Below, piece by piece: positions 23,420 through 30,627 of a stretch of DNA of 30,627 bases. Every line of letters starts with the position of its first letter. The first letter of the stretch is position 1. Made by a program: the position numbers and the translations under genes. Under the pieces are notes generated by a model. The model was given only the letters and a program-made list of their open reading frames with translations, ran no database searches and had not been told where the DNA came from. The DNA is from JBBQUP01 sp038212305. Its GTDB lineage: Bacteria; Bacteroidota; Bacteroidia; Bacteroidales; Marinilabiliaceae. The DNA is taken from positions 1 to 30,627 of the forward strand of contig JBBQUP010000033.1 of assembly GCA_038212305.1 (NCBI GenBank), read 5' to 3'.

Positions 23420-25173
23420 TATTCTTCTTCTATATAAATTCCTTCTAATATCTTTCTTTCCAAAATCTTAGAATCATTTCCTAATTCTTTGGCTTTATTC
23501 CATTGAATAATAGCCTCGTCTTTGTATCCATTTTTAAAGAGGATATCTCCGTAATGTTCAATAATAAGATTATTTGTATCTCCGCCATTATCCATAGCTC
23601 TCTCGATAATAAATTTAGATTCTAAATAGAGTTTCTTAACAAAAAGAACCCAAGCATAAGTATCCAAGTAGGTATTATTAGCCGGTTCCAATTCAATACA
23701 ACGTCCACTCATTTTCTCTGCCTTATCCAAATCTCTTTTCTCTAAAGACAGATAATAACTGTAATTATTTAAAACTGGCAAATACTTATCATTAAACTTC
23801 AATGCAGTCTCATAACTAATAAAAGAACTGTCAATTTCTCCCAACTTATAGTATACATCACCTAATGAGGAATAATATTGTAATTTTAATATAGCATTAT
23901 CACCCACATAACTCAATCCCGTTTTAAGAACTTCTAAAGATTCCAGACTTTTGTCCTCTCTAAACAAACCATTCCCTTTTAAAAAGTAGAAAAATGTATT
24001 AGTTGGAAATAATAAAATCGCTTCAGACGATTTTGCTACTAACTGAGCAGAATTATTTAGTTCCAAGGATAACAATAAAACATCTTGCCACAATTGCTCA
24101 TTACCGGGACTAATACTTAATGCCGTTTCATAATTAGATAATGCTAACTGCTTTTTATTCTGAATTTTATAAAAATTTCCGATAAATATAAAACCTCCAG
24201 CATCAGTTGGATTTAGTTCAATCAACTTTATCAAATAAGATTCCAATAAAGAATCACCAATAATTTTGCTACCCTTTTCATTACTAAGTAAAAAAGGCAA
24301 AAGTTTTTGCAATTTTAGTTCAAGATCAACACTATTAGAATTGATACCTCTTGTAAAATATTCCAAAAACCTAATGGTATCGTTTTTTTGAATGTACAAA
24401 TTAGCCAACGAAAACAGACCATTTTCATTGGTTTGATCCTTTAAAAGCACACTTCGATAAATATCCTCTGCATCTTTAAAATTCTTGAAAAAAGTAAATA
24501 AATCTCCTTTATAATTCAAATATTTAATCTCAGCAGGAAAAACTTTAATAAGCTTATCTATTTCCTCAATTGCAGGCTTTTCCTTTCCTAATTGCAATAA
24601 AATTCGCTCTTTTTCTAAAGTTATAGTTTCATTAACACCACTTTTCTTCTCCAAAATAGAATAAGTATCTAATGCTTCCTTAAAATTTTTACTCTGAGCA
24701 TAAAGTTGAGCTAAAGTGTAAATATACTCGTCGTTATTTGGATACTCCTTTACTAAATCACGATAAATTACCACACTATTATCAACCTGACTATTTTCCT
24801 GATAAATTTCTCCTAAAAAGACTCGATACCAAACATTAGAGGGATTATTTCTAACAGCTTCTTCGAGTAACTGTATGCCCTTATCTAGTTGCTTATTACT
24901 GATATATATATTAGCCAGCTCAAACATACAAGCGCTGGATCTTTTATCAATTTTAAGACACTCCGAATAATACGAACCTGCTTTATCGATATTGCCCAAC
25001 ATTTTTTCTCTATTTCCTTCATAAAAGAAAAAATCGAACTTGCGCTTTTGCTCATCGGTTAAAACAACTCCTTTACTATCTTTAATAGTTTCATTTTTAG
25101 GGACATGCTTTTTAACTCCACAAGAAGATATCAAAATCGCACAAAAAACAACTAAAAATCTAAATCCTTTCAT
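23419..25173 (-). CDS. Tetratricopeptide-repeat lipoprotein
   Basis: 584 aa. A lipoprotein signal peptide ends at Cys18 (CAILISSC), followed by about a dozen TPR-like helical pairs through the rest of the protein, for example 'ACMFELANIYISNKQLDKG', 'AQLYAQSKNFKEALDTYSIL' and 'GDVYYKLGEIDSSFISYETA'. TPR arrays are protein-binding scaffolds. As a lipidated periplasmic protein it may assist outer-membrane or cell-wall assembly with the downstream DUF4292 and EnvC-like proteins, whose genes it overlaps or adjoins. The partner is unknown. Confidence 0.85.
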   Translation of the reverse strand: MKGFRFLVVFCAILISSCGVKKHVPKNETIKDSKGVVLTDEQKRKFDFFFYEGNREKMLGNIDKAGSYYSECLKIDKRSSACMFELANIYISNKQLDKGIQLLEEAVRNNPSNVWYRVFLGEIYQENSQVDNSVVIYRDLVKEYPNNDEYIYTLAQLYAQSKNFKEALDTYSILEKKSGVNETITLEKERILLQLGKEKPAIEEIDKLIKVFPAEIKYLNYKGDLFTFFKNFKDAEDIYRSVLLKDQTNENGLFSLANLYIQKNDTIRFLEYFTRGINSNSVDLELKLQKLLPFLLSNEKGSKIIGDSLLESYLIKLIELNPTDAGGFIFIGNFYKIQNKKQLALSNYETALSISPGNEQLWQDVLLLSLELNNSAQLVAKSSEAILLFPTNTFFYFLKGNGLFREDKSLESLEVLKTGLSYVGDNAILKLQYYSSLGDVYYKLGEIDSSFISYETALKFNDKYLPVLNNYSYYLSLEKRDLDKAEKMSGRCIELEPANNTYLDTYAWVLFVKKLYLESKFIIERAMDNGGDTNNLIIEHYGDILFKNGYKDEAIIQWNKAKELGNDSKILERKILEGIYIEEE

Positions 25174-25236
25174 GTTATCACAACTAAACTTACAAACTAT
25201 AGATTTTACATCAACACAACTATATTACCAAGAAAA

Positions 25237-25671
25237 TTACAATTTTCCGGTATGGCCAAAACCTCCTTCGCCTCGCACTGTATCTTCAATTATTTCAACT
25301 TCATTTAATTGAGCAGTTTCGTGCTTAGCTATTACCATTTGACAAATTCGCTCACCACTTTGTATTACAAAATCTTCACTACTGAGATTAATCAAAATAA
25401 TTTTAACTTCACCTCTGTAATCAGAATCAATCGTTCCAGGCGTATTTAAGACTGTAATTCCATGCTTGTATGCCAATCCACTTCTTGGCCTTATTTGGGC
25501 TTCAAATCCTAGTGGTAGCTCAATAAATAGACCAGTAGGAACCAACGTTCTTTCTAAAGGTTTTAATACAATGGCTGAATCTAAAAATGCACGTAAATCC
25601 ATTCCAGCGGATTCTATAGTAGAATAAGCAGGTAAAGGATTGTTGCTTTTATTAATTATTCGTACTAGCAT
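25237..25671 (-). CDS. dut: dUTP diphosphatase
   Basis: 144 aa, trimeric all-beta dUTPase with all five motifs: AGMDLRA (22-28), RPRSGLA (61-67), GTIDSDYRGE (79-88, with the catalytic Asp), RICQMV (108-113) and RGEGGFGHTG (133-142). It hydrolyses dUTP to dUMP, keeping uracil out of DNA and feeding dTMP synthesis. Its ATG lies 20 nt inside the 3' end of the flippase gene, and the TPR lipoprotein gene follows 63 nt later. Confidence 0.97.
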   Translation of the reverse strand: MLVRIINKSNNPLPAYSTIESAGMDLRAFLDSAIVLKPLERTLVPTGLFIELPLGFEAQIRPRSGLAYKHGITVLNTPGTIDSDYRGEVKIILINLSSEDFVIQSGERICQMVIAKHETAQLNEVEIIEDTVRGEGGFGHTGKL

Positions 25672-27133
25672 TTAAACGATATTTTAATAAACTTTTCTTC
25701 TCTAAAACAAATACAATCAACAAAAATAGTATAAATAGTACCGAATTAAGAGCTAATTTCAAAAACAAAGTACCGTGTACGAAAAAATAACTAATTAAAT
25801 ATATTCCGATGCCTAAAAAAATATACTTTAAAATGACCTTTAAGTTATAAGGAACAAAGTAATATTTCTGCCCTAAATAATACGAAATAACCAACATAAA
25901 CAAGTAGCTTATTGTTCCAGATAAAGCAGCACCTATATATCCAAATATTGGAACAAATATAAAATTTCCAGCAACGCCAAGAATAGAGCCAATAAATGTA
26001 AGGTACATACCCATATATGTTCGATCAGTTAATTTATACCATAATGAAATTGAATAGTACATCCCAAAAAATAATTGTCCTAATAATACAAACGGAATAA
26101 TAACATTCCCTGACGAGTACTTATCGGTAATTAAGATGTTAACAATATCCATATACAATAACACTCCCAGAAAAATAATCATACCGAAAATGGTAAAGAA
26201 CTTTAAAACATCGGCATAGTTATTTTTAATATTTGCTTCATCTCGATTTTTATAAAAATAAGGTTCAAAAGCTAATCGAAATGATTGAGTAAATATTGCC
26301 ATTAACACCCCAATTTTAAAATTAGCTCCATAAATTCCTAAAGATTCGAAACCCTGATTAGATCGAATTAAATGTGGTAATAGAATTTTATCTACATTTA
26401 AATTAATCATCCCTAACACACCGATAATCATTAATGGAAACGAATAAATAAAAACCTCCTTAAAAATTTTATAATCGAATTTTGAAAAATAAATAACAAT
26501 AGTTTTACTTAAAACAATAACTGAATAAAACGAGCCCAATAAATTAGCTATAAACACATTAACTAACATATTATCACCAAAAATTCCGAGTTTCTGAAAA
26601 ACTAATATTCCTTTATTTTCCAATTTAGGCACCACCAATAGAAAAAAGAGGTTGAGCGTTATTGTAATTAATACTTGCGAAAACCTTAGTAATCCGTACT
26701 TTAAAGATCGGCCTTCGAATCGCAAAACTGCATAAGGAAGATTAGATACCGCATCAAAAAGGAGTATTAATCCAGCTATCCCAATTAATTTTGTATAACC
26801 TTTTAAGTCAATTAGTTGAGACCAATAGCTTTGATTAGACATTAAACCAACCTGAATTAAAACTGCAATAAAAGCTGTTGAAATAAAAAGAGTAGTAAAC
26901 ACATCTTTTATTGTGCTTTTTTTGGCATAACGGAAAAAGCCAGTTTCAAAACCAAAAGTCATAATAACTTGAAAAACTGCGATATAACCATAAACGTAGG
27001 TTAAATAACCATTGTCCTCGACAGATAAAACACGTAAATACAATGGCAACAAAAACCAATTAAGAAACCGACCTAAAATTGTACTAACTCCATAAACAAT
27101 GGTTTCGCCCGCCAATTTTTTAATACCGCTCAT
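25652..27133 (-). CDS. Polysaccharide/lipid-linked oligosaccharide flippase (MOP superfamily)
   Basis: 493 aa, very hydrophobic, with about 12-14 predicted membrane helices. The N terminus 'LAGETIVYGVSTILGRFLNW' is characteristic of the PST/Wzx and MurJ-like MOP superfamily in Bacteroidota. Such proteins flip lipid-linked sugars across the inner membrane. No glycosyltransferases are near, so this is not a classical capsule locus. The conserved position between ruvB and dut suggests a housekeeping envelope role, possibly for a lipid-linked cell-wall or surface-sugar precursor; the substrate is not known. It starts 10 nt after the ruvB stop. Confidence 0.88.
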   Translation of the reverse strand: MSGIKKLAGETIVYGVSTILGRFLNWFLLPLYLRVLSVEDNGYLTYVYGYIAVFQVIMTFGFETGFFRYAKKSTIKDVFTTLFISTAFIAVLIQVGLMSNQSYWSQLIDLKGYTKLIGIAGLILLFDAVSNLPYAVLRFEGRSLKYGLLRFSQVLITITLNLFFLLVVPKLENKGILVFQKLGIFGDNMLVNVFIANLLGSFYSVIVLSKTIVIYFSKFDYKIFKEVFIYSFPLMIIGVLGMINLNVDKILLPHLIRSNQGFESLGIYGANFKIGVLMAIFTQSFRLAFEPYFYKNRDEANIKNNYADVLKFFTIFGMIIFLGVLLYMDIVNILITDKYSSGNVIIPFVLLGQLFFGMYYSISLWYKLTDRTYMGMYLTFIGSILGVAGNFIFVPIFGYIGAALSGTISYLFMLVISYYLGQKYYFVPYNLKVILKYIFLGIGIYLISYFFVHGTLFLKLALNSVLFILFLLIVFVLEKKSLLKYRLNASTNN

Positions 27134-27143
27134 AAGTATTTAC

Positions 27144-28154
27144 TTAAAATAATCCACCTTGTTGAAACCCAATTTCTCGGTTTAAATGACTATATGCTAA
27201 AGGAGTAACCATGCGCCCCCTTGGAGTTCGTTTTAAAAACCCTTCTTTAATTAAATAGGGCTCATACACCTCTTCAACAGTACCGCTATCTTCTCCAATG
27301 GCAGTTGCAATTGTATTCAAACCCACTGGACCACCTTGAAACTTATCAATTAAAGCTAATAGTATTTTGTGATCCATATCATCAAGTCCATAAGAATCAA
27401 TGCTTAAGGCATTTAACGCATATAAAGTAATACTTTTATCAATTTTACCACTTCCTTTAACTTGAGCAAAATCTCGAACGCGACGCAATAAAGCATTAGC
27501 TATTCGAGGTGTACCGCGACTTCTTCGACTTATTTCAATAGCGGCATCTTTTTCAATTAATATGTTTAACAGCTTAGCTGATCTATTAATGATTCCTTCT
27601 AAAACGTTAATATCATAGTATTCAAGATGGCAATTAATACCAAATCTAGCACGTAACGGACTAGTTAACAAACCACTACGTGTAGTGGCACCAATTAAAG
27701 TAAAAGGGTTAATTTGTAATTGAATACTTCGAGCACCAGGCCCTTTGTCAATAATAATATCAACACGATAATCTTCCATTGCCGAATAAAGATACTCTTC
27801 AACAATAGGACTCAAACGATGTATTTCATCGATAAATAAAACATCATTAACTTCTAAACTTGTTAATAAACCGGCTAAATCACCAGGTTTATCAAGCACT
27901 GGACCACTTGTTAATTTAAATCCCGATCCTAACTCATTACTAATAATTTGACTTAGAGTAGTTTTACCTAATCCCGGAGGACCATGTAGTAAAACATGAT
28001 CCAATGTATCCCCGCGAAGTTTAGATGCCTGAACAAAAATTTTTAAGTTTTCAACAATCTTATTTTGTCCTTGAAAATCGCTAAAAGACAATGGTCTCAA
28101 GCTTTTTTCATAATCTCTCTCTTCATTATTTGAATTTCGAATGTCAAATTCCAT
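27144..28154 (-). CDS. ruvB: Holliday junction branch-migration ATPase RuvB
   Basis: 336 aa, full length. Walker A is GPPGLGKTT (58-66), Walker B is LFIDEIH (Asp109, Glu110), sensor 1 is GATTR (155-159), and the arginine finger is likely Arg170 (RARFG). The C-terminal winged helix ends in 'RTPRGRMVTPLAY'. With RuvA it drives branch migration of Holliday junctions. ruvA and ruvC are not in the window. The receiver-protein gene ends 5 nt upstream, so the two are almost certainly co-transcribed. Confidence 0.98.
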   Translation of the reverse strand: MEFDIRNSNNEERDYEKSLRPLSFSDFQGQNKIVENLKIFVQASKLRGDTLDHVLLHGPPGLGKTTLSQIISNELGSGFKLTSGPVLDKPGDLAGLLTSLEVNDVLFIDEIHRLSPIVEEYLYSAMEDYRVDIIIDKGPGARSIQLQINPFTLIGATTRSGLLTSPLRARFGINCHLEYYDINVLEGIINRSAKLLNILIEKDAAIEISRRSRGTPRIANALLRRVRDFAQVKGSGKIDKSITLYALNALSIDSYGLDDMDHKILLALIDKFQGGPVGLNTIATAIGEDSGTVEEVYEPYLIKEGFLKRTPRGRMVTPLAYSHLNREIGFQQGGLF

Positions 28155-28159
28155 TCCTA

Positions 28160-28549
28160 CTATATTAATTCTAACTGTTCTAACACTCGTTTAAATTCAA
28201 CTAAATCAAAAGGTTTTGCCATATACTCATCCATACCATAGAGCAAACATTTTTCTCTATCTGAATCAAAAGTATTAGCAGTTAACCCTATAATGGGAGT
28301 ATGCTTGTTAACCTGTTTTTCGTATTGGCGAATCAATAATGAGGCCTCTAAACCATCCATAACAGGCATCATTAAATCCATTAAAATCAAATCGTAATTT
28401 TTTAATTTTACTTTATCAACAGCTTCTACTCCGTTATTTGCAATATCAATTACAAACCCAAGTTTTTGAAGATTTAAAAATATAAGCTTTTGATTAAGCA
28501 AATTATCTTCAACTAAAAGAATATTTAACTCCAATCTATTATTATTCAT
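28160..28549 (-). CDS. Stand-alone response-regulator receiver protein
   Basis: 129 aa, one complete CheY-like receiver domain with no output domain. The acidic pocket is Glu14/Asp15, the phospho-acceptor is Asp58 (LILMDLMMPVMDG), the switch residue is Thr90 (GLTAN) and the conserved Lys is Lys112 (AKPFD). The sequence is most like the receivers of hybrid histidine kinases ('ILLVEDNLLNQKL', 'MDGLEASLLIRQ'). It probably acts by phosphorylation-dependent protein binding or as a phosphorelay step. No kinase is in the window. It lies between nadA (38 nt upstream) and ruvB (5 nt downstream). Confidence 0.9.
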   Translation of the reverse strand: MNNNRLELNILLVEDNLLNQKLIFLNLQKLGFVIDIANNGVEAVDKVKLKNYDLILMDLMMPVMDGLEASLLIRQYEKQVNKHTPIIGLTANTFDSDREKCLLYGMDEYMAKPFDLVEFKRVLEQLELI

Positions 28550-28587
28550 AACTAAAACTAAACCGGTTGAAATTAGTTAACAATTCA

Positions 28588-29559
28588 TTATAAACCAATT
28601 TTATTTGACAACTCTAACATATTCTCTATAGAAGTTAAAGCTTTTAATCTTAGATTTTCATTTATAATAATTTCAGGACGCTCGTTATTTAAACAGTCGT
28701 AAATTTTCTGTAAAGTATTCAATTTCATAAATTCACAATCATTACATCCGCAAGTTGAATCGTTTGGTGGTGCAGGAATAAATATTTTTGCAGGAGATAA
28801 TTTCTGCATCTGATGTAATATTCCGGATTCAGTAGCTACGATAAATTTTTGTTTATCGCTATTAGTAGTAAATTTTAATAATGCAGCAGTACTACCAATA
28901 AAATCAGCCATCACCAGTATCGAATGTTTACATTCAGGATGGGCAATTATAAGTGCATCTGCATTTTCCTTCTTTAGTTTTACAATTTTTTCAATTGAAA
29001 ATTTTTCATGAACATGACATGCTCCATCCCACAAAACCATTTTTCTTCCAGTAATGCTATTGATGTAATTACCCAAATTTCTATCTGGTCCAAAAATTAT
29101 TTTTTCATTTAACGGGTAGGAATCTACGATCGCTTTCGCATTAGTTGAAGTTACAACCATATGGGATAATGCCTTTATCTCAACCGACGTATTTACATAG
29201 GTAATAACAGTGTACCCAGGATGTTTATCCACAAATTCTTTAAAATCATTAGGAGGACAACTATCTGCAAGACTACATCCTGCATTCATATCAGGTATTA
29301 AAACTTTCTTCTCAGGACTAATAATTTTAGCTGTTTCACCCATAAAATGAACACCTGCCAAAACAATTATGTCAGCTTTTGTTTTACGAGCCTGCTGAGC
29401 CAAAGCTAAACTATCCCCTACAAAATCTGCAATATCTTGAATATCATTTTGTTGATAATAATGAGCCATAATAACAGCATTCTTCTCTTTTTTTAATAAG
29501 TTAATTGCAGTTATCAATTCAGCTTTTGAAAATTGATTTTCATTAAAATGTTTTAACAT
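28588..29559 (-). CDS. nadA: Quinolinate synthase A
   Basis: 323 aa. The [4Fe-4S] ligands are visible in three positions: Cys95 (MNAGCSLAD), Cys181 (DGACHVHEKF), and a Cys in 'CGCNDCEFMKLN' (270-275). 'MAHYYQQNDIQDIADFVGDS' at 31-50 and 'TNAKAIVDSYP' are also family motifs. It condenses iminoaspartate with dihydroxyacetone phosphate to quinolinate in de novo NAD synthesis. nadB and nadC are not adjacent here. It is the first gene of the long minus-strand run. Confidence 0.96.
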   Translation of the reverse strand: MLKHFNENQFSKAELITAINLLKKEKNAVIMAHYYQQNDIQDIADFVGDSLALAQQARKTKADIIVLAGVHFMGETAKIISPEKKVLIPDMNAGCSLADSCPPNDFKEFVDKHPGYTVITYVNTSVEIKALSHMVVTSTNAKAIVDSYPLNEKIIFGPDRNLGNYINSITGRKMVLWDGACHVHEKFSIEKIVKLKKENADALIIAHPECKHSILVMADFIGSTAALLKFTTNSDKQKFIVATESGILHQMQKLSPAKIFIPAPPNDSTCGCNDCEFMKLNTLQKIYDCLNNERPEIIINENLRLKALTSIENMLELSNKIGL

Positions 29560-30052
29560 GACTATATATTATTATTTAAAATATATAAATATTAATAGTA
29601 ATAATAAAGGCTGTTAGCATTGTCAGTAATTTATTCATTAAATACTTTGATTCTATAAATATTAAAGTTATTATAAGTTTATGACAACGTTTTTAACAGA
29701 GTAAATTTGTGTAAAATGTTTATTATTAATTTAATAACTAATTAATTTAACAGCTTGTTAATAGTGCACAAAGCTAATAAATATCTTTAGTGAGCTAGTT
29801 AAGAAACCTCCTTTTTAGTGTTAAGAAATAGTACTAAACTAAATCAAAACAATTGGGAATTTATAAGGTTGAATTTCTATTATATTATTTCGTTAGAATA
29901 GCAATTAAAGTTAGACATTGTTTTAAAATAGATTTAACGTGATATTAACATAGAATTGCGGTTTTATTAACAACATATTTAGGTTATTACTTCATGAAAT
30001 TAACAACTATATTTGCAATAAATATGATTCAAAATAACTATTAAAGATTTAT
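29560..30052. other. AT-rich divergent spacer between nadA and rpiB
   Basis: This 493-nt gap is the longest gene-free stretch. It is very AT-rich and has stops in all frames, so no small gene is supported. It must carry promoters for nadA (minus) and rpiB (plus). A clear rpiB -7 element is listed separately. For nadA only an imperfect TAACTTTA (minus strand, within about 29645-29660) was noticed. No hairpin strong enough for an RNA element was seen by eye. Confidence 0.4.
30008..30015 (+). promoter_or_regulatory. Putative -7 element for rpiB
   Basis: TATATTTG matches the Bacteroidota TAnnTTTG consensus exactly and would give a leader of about 30 nt before the ATG at 30053. A clear TTG at -33 is missing. 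Confidence 0.4.
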
Positions 30053-30487
30053 ATGAAAAAGATTGCTTTAGCATCAGATCATGCTGGATATGAACTTAAA
30101 GGTCGAATTATTGATTATTTAGTAATGAAAGGTTATGAGGTTATGGATTTTGGTACTCATAGTGCCGAAAGTTGTGATTATGCTGATTTTGCCCATTCTT
30201 TAGCACAGGCCATTGAGAATAAAAAATATGATTTAGGGTTTTCGGTTTGTGGTAGTGGTAATGGAATAAATATGACAGTTAATAAGCATCAAGGTATTAG
30301 AGCTGCACTTTGCTGGAATAAAGAGATATCTGAACTTTCAAGGCTACATAACGATGCTAATATTTGCAGTCTTCCAGCGCGATTTATTACTAATGATACA
30401 GCTTTAGATATAGTTGATGCATTTTTAGTAACCAATTTTGAAGGAGGAAGACATACTACACGAATTGCTAAAATTCCAATTCATTAA
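30053..30487 (+). CDS. rpiB: Ribose-5-phosphate isomerase B
   Basis: 144 aa, RpiB/LacAB family. His10 in 'LASDHAGYELK' binds phosphate, Cys66 in 'VCGSGNG' is the catalytic base, and His99 in 'HNDANI' assists ring opening. It interconverts ribose 5-phosphate and ribulose 5-phosphate in the non-oxidative pentose phosphate pathway, which also links to the deoxyribose and purine salvage enzymes in this window. An allose-6-phosphate role cannot be excluded. It stands alone on the plus strand with its own -7-like element. Confidence 0.96.
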   Translation: MKKIALASDHAGYELKGRIIDYLVMKGYEVMDFGTHSAESCDYADFAHSLAQAIENKKYDLGFSVCGSGNGINMTVNKHQGIRAALCWNKEISELSRLHNDANICSLPARFITNDTALDIVDAFLVTNFEGGRHTTRIAKIPIH

Positions 30488-30538
30488 TTTAAACTTATAG
30501 GTATAGGCGTTTAGGTCTCCCAATTTGAATAATATAAT

Positions 30539-30546
30539 TACCTTTG
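30539..30546 (+). promoter_or_regulatory. Possible -7 element for a gene beyond the window end
   Basis: TACCTTTG matches TAnnTTTG and lies 52 nt past the rpiB stop. A possible ATG follows at 30618-30620, but only two or three codons are inside the window, so no gene can be called. There is no TTG at a proper -33 distance. Confidence 0.25.
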
Positions 30547-30627
30547 TCAAATGATTGCAAGGGAAAAATTTATAGGAGTTAATTCAATAACATTTAATAG
30601 AAGATTTAAAAACAATAATGATTGTTA

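Noticed and set aside
1..30627. CRISPR array, tRNA/rRNA genes, prophage or toxin-antitoxin system
   Set aside because: No regularly spaced repeats, cloverleaf-like sequences, phage genes or paired small toxin/antitoxin frames were seen on either strand.

Overview
The window looks like a chromosomal segment from a low-GC member of the Bacteroidota, probably of the Bacteroidales/Marinilabiliales type. Several things point there: a DUF4292 lipoprotein next to an EnvC-like protein, dUTPase and a TPR lipoprotein; a YbeY of the 'HGxxHLxGFKDK' type; very AT-rich spacers with TAnnTTTG-like -7 elements; weak Shine-Dalgarno sequences; and an ECF sigma factor paired with a one-pass anti-sigma-like protein and a beta-barrel protein. 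Most genes are housekeeping. No tRNA, rRNA, CRISPR array or intact mobile element was seen.

Layout. (1) Positions 1-410 hold the decayed 3' end of a transposase gene. (2) Positions 807-5030, minus strand, hold a four-gene accessory module: ECF sigma factor, membrane anti-sigma-like protein, a small outer-membrane beta-barrel protein, and a paralogue of that barrel carrying six to seven WG-type repeats at its N terminus. The same element, TGTAAC-N16-CGTC, lies upstream of the sigma gene and upstream of the first barrel gene. This suggests an autoregulated envelope-sensing or envelope-remodelling regulon, and it is the most interesting item here. (3) ctpA (plus) ends in a strong terminator, followed by polA, queD and an ArsR-type regulator (minus). 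(4) A long-chain polyprenyl diphosphate synthase gene (plus) meets deoC tail to tail; deoC is the last gene of dtd-mazG-deoC (minus). (5) lplA (plus) converges on uvrC.

(6) From 29559 down to 15046 there is an unbroken minus-strand run: nadA, a stand-alone receiver protein, ruvB, flippase, dut, TPR lipoprotein, DUF4292 lipoprotein, EnvC-like protein, RsbW-like ATPase, ybeY, mnmG, ade and uvrC. Several junctions overlap by 1-20 nt. Between mnmG and ade sits a perfect parS-type ParB site (TGTTCCACGTGGAACA), which suggests the window lies in the origin-proximal part of the chromosome. (7) rpiB (plus) closes the window after a 493-nt AT-rich spacer.

Themes are DNA replication and repair (polA, ruvB, uvrC, dut), nucleotide salvage and sanitation (deoC, ade, MazG-like), tRNA and rRNA quality (mnmG, ybeY, dtd, queD), cofactors (nadA, lplA, polyprenyl synthase) and envelope biogenesis (flippase, EnvC-like, CtpA, lipoproteins, and the sigma/barrel module).
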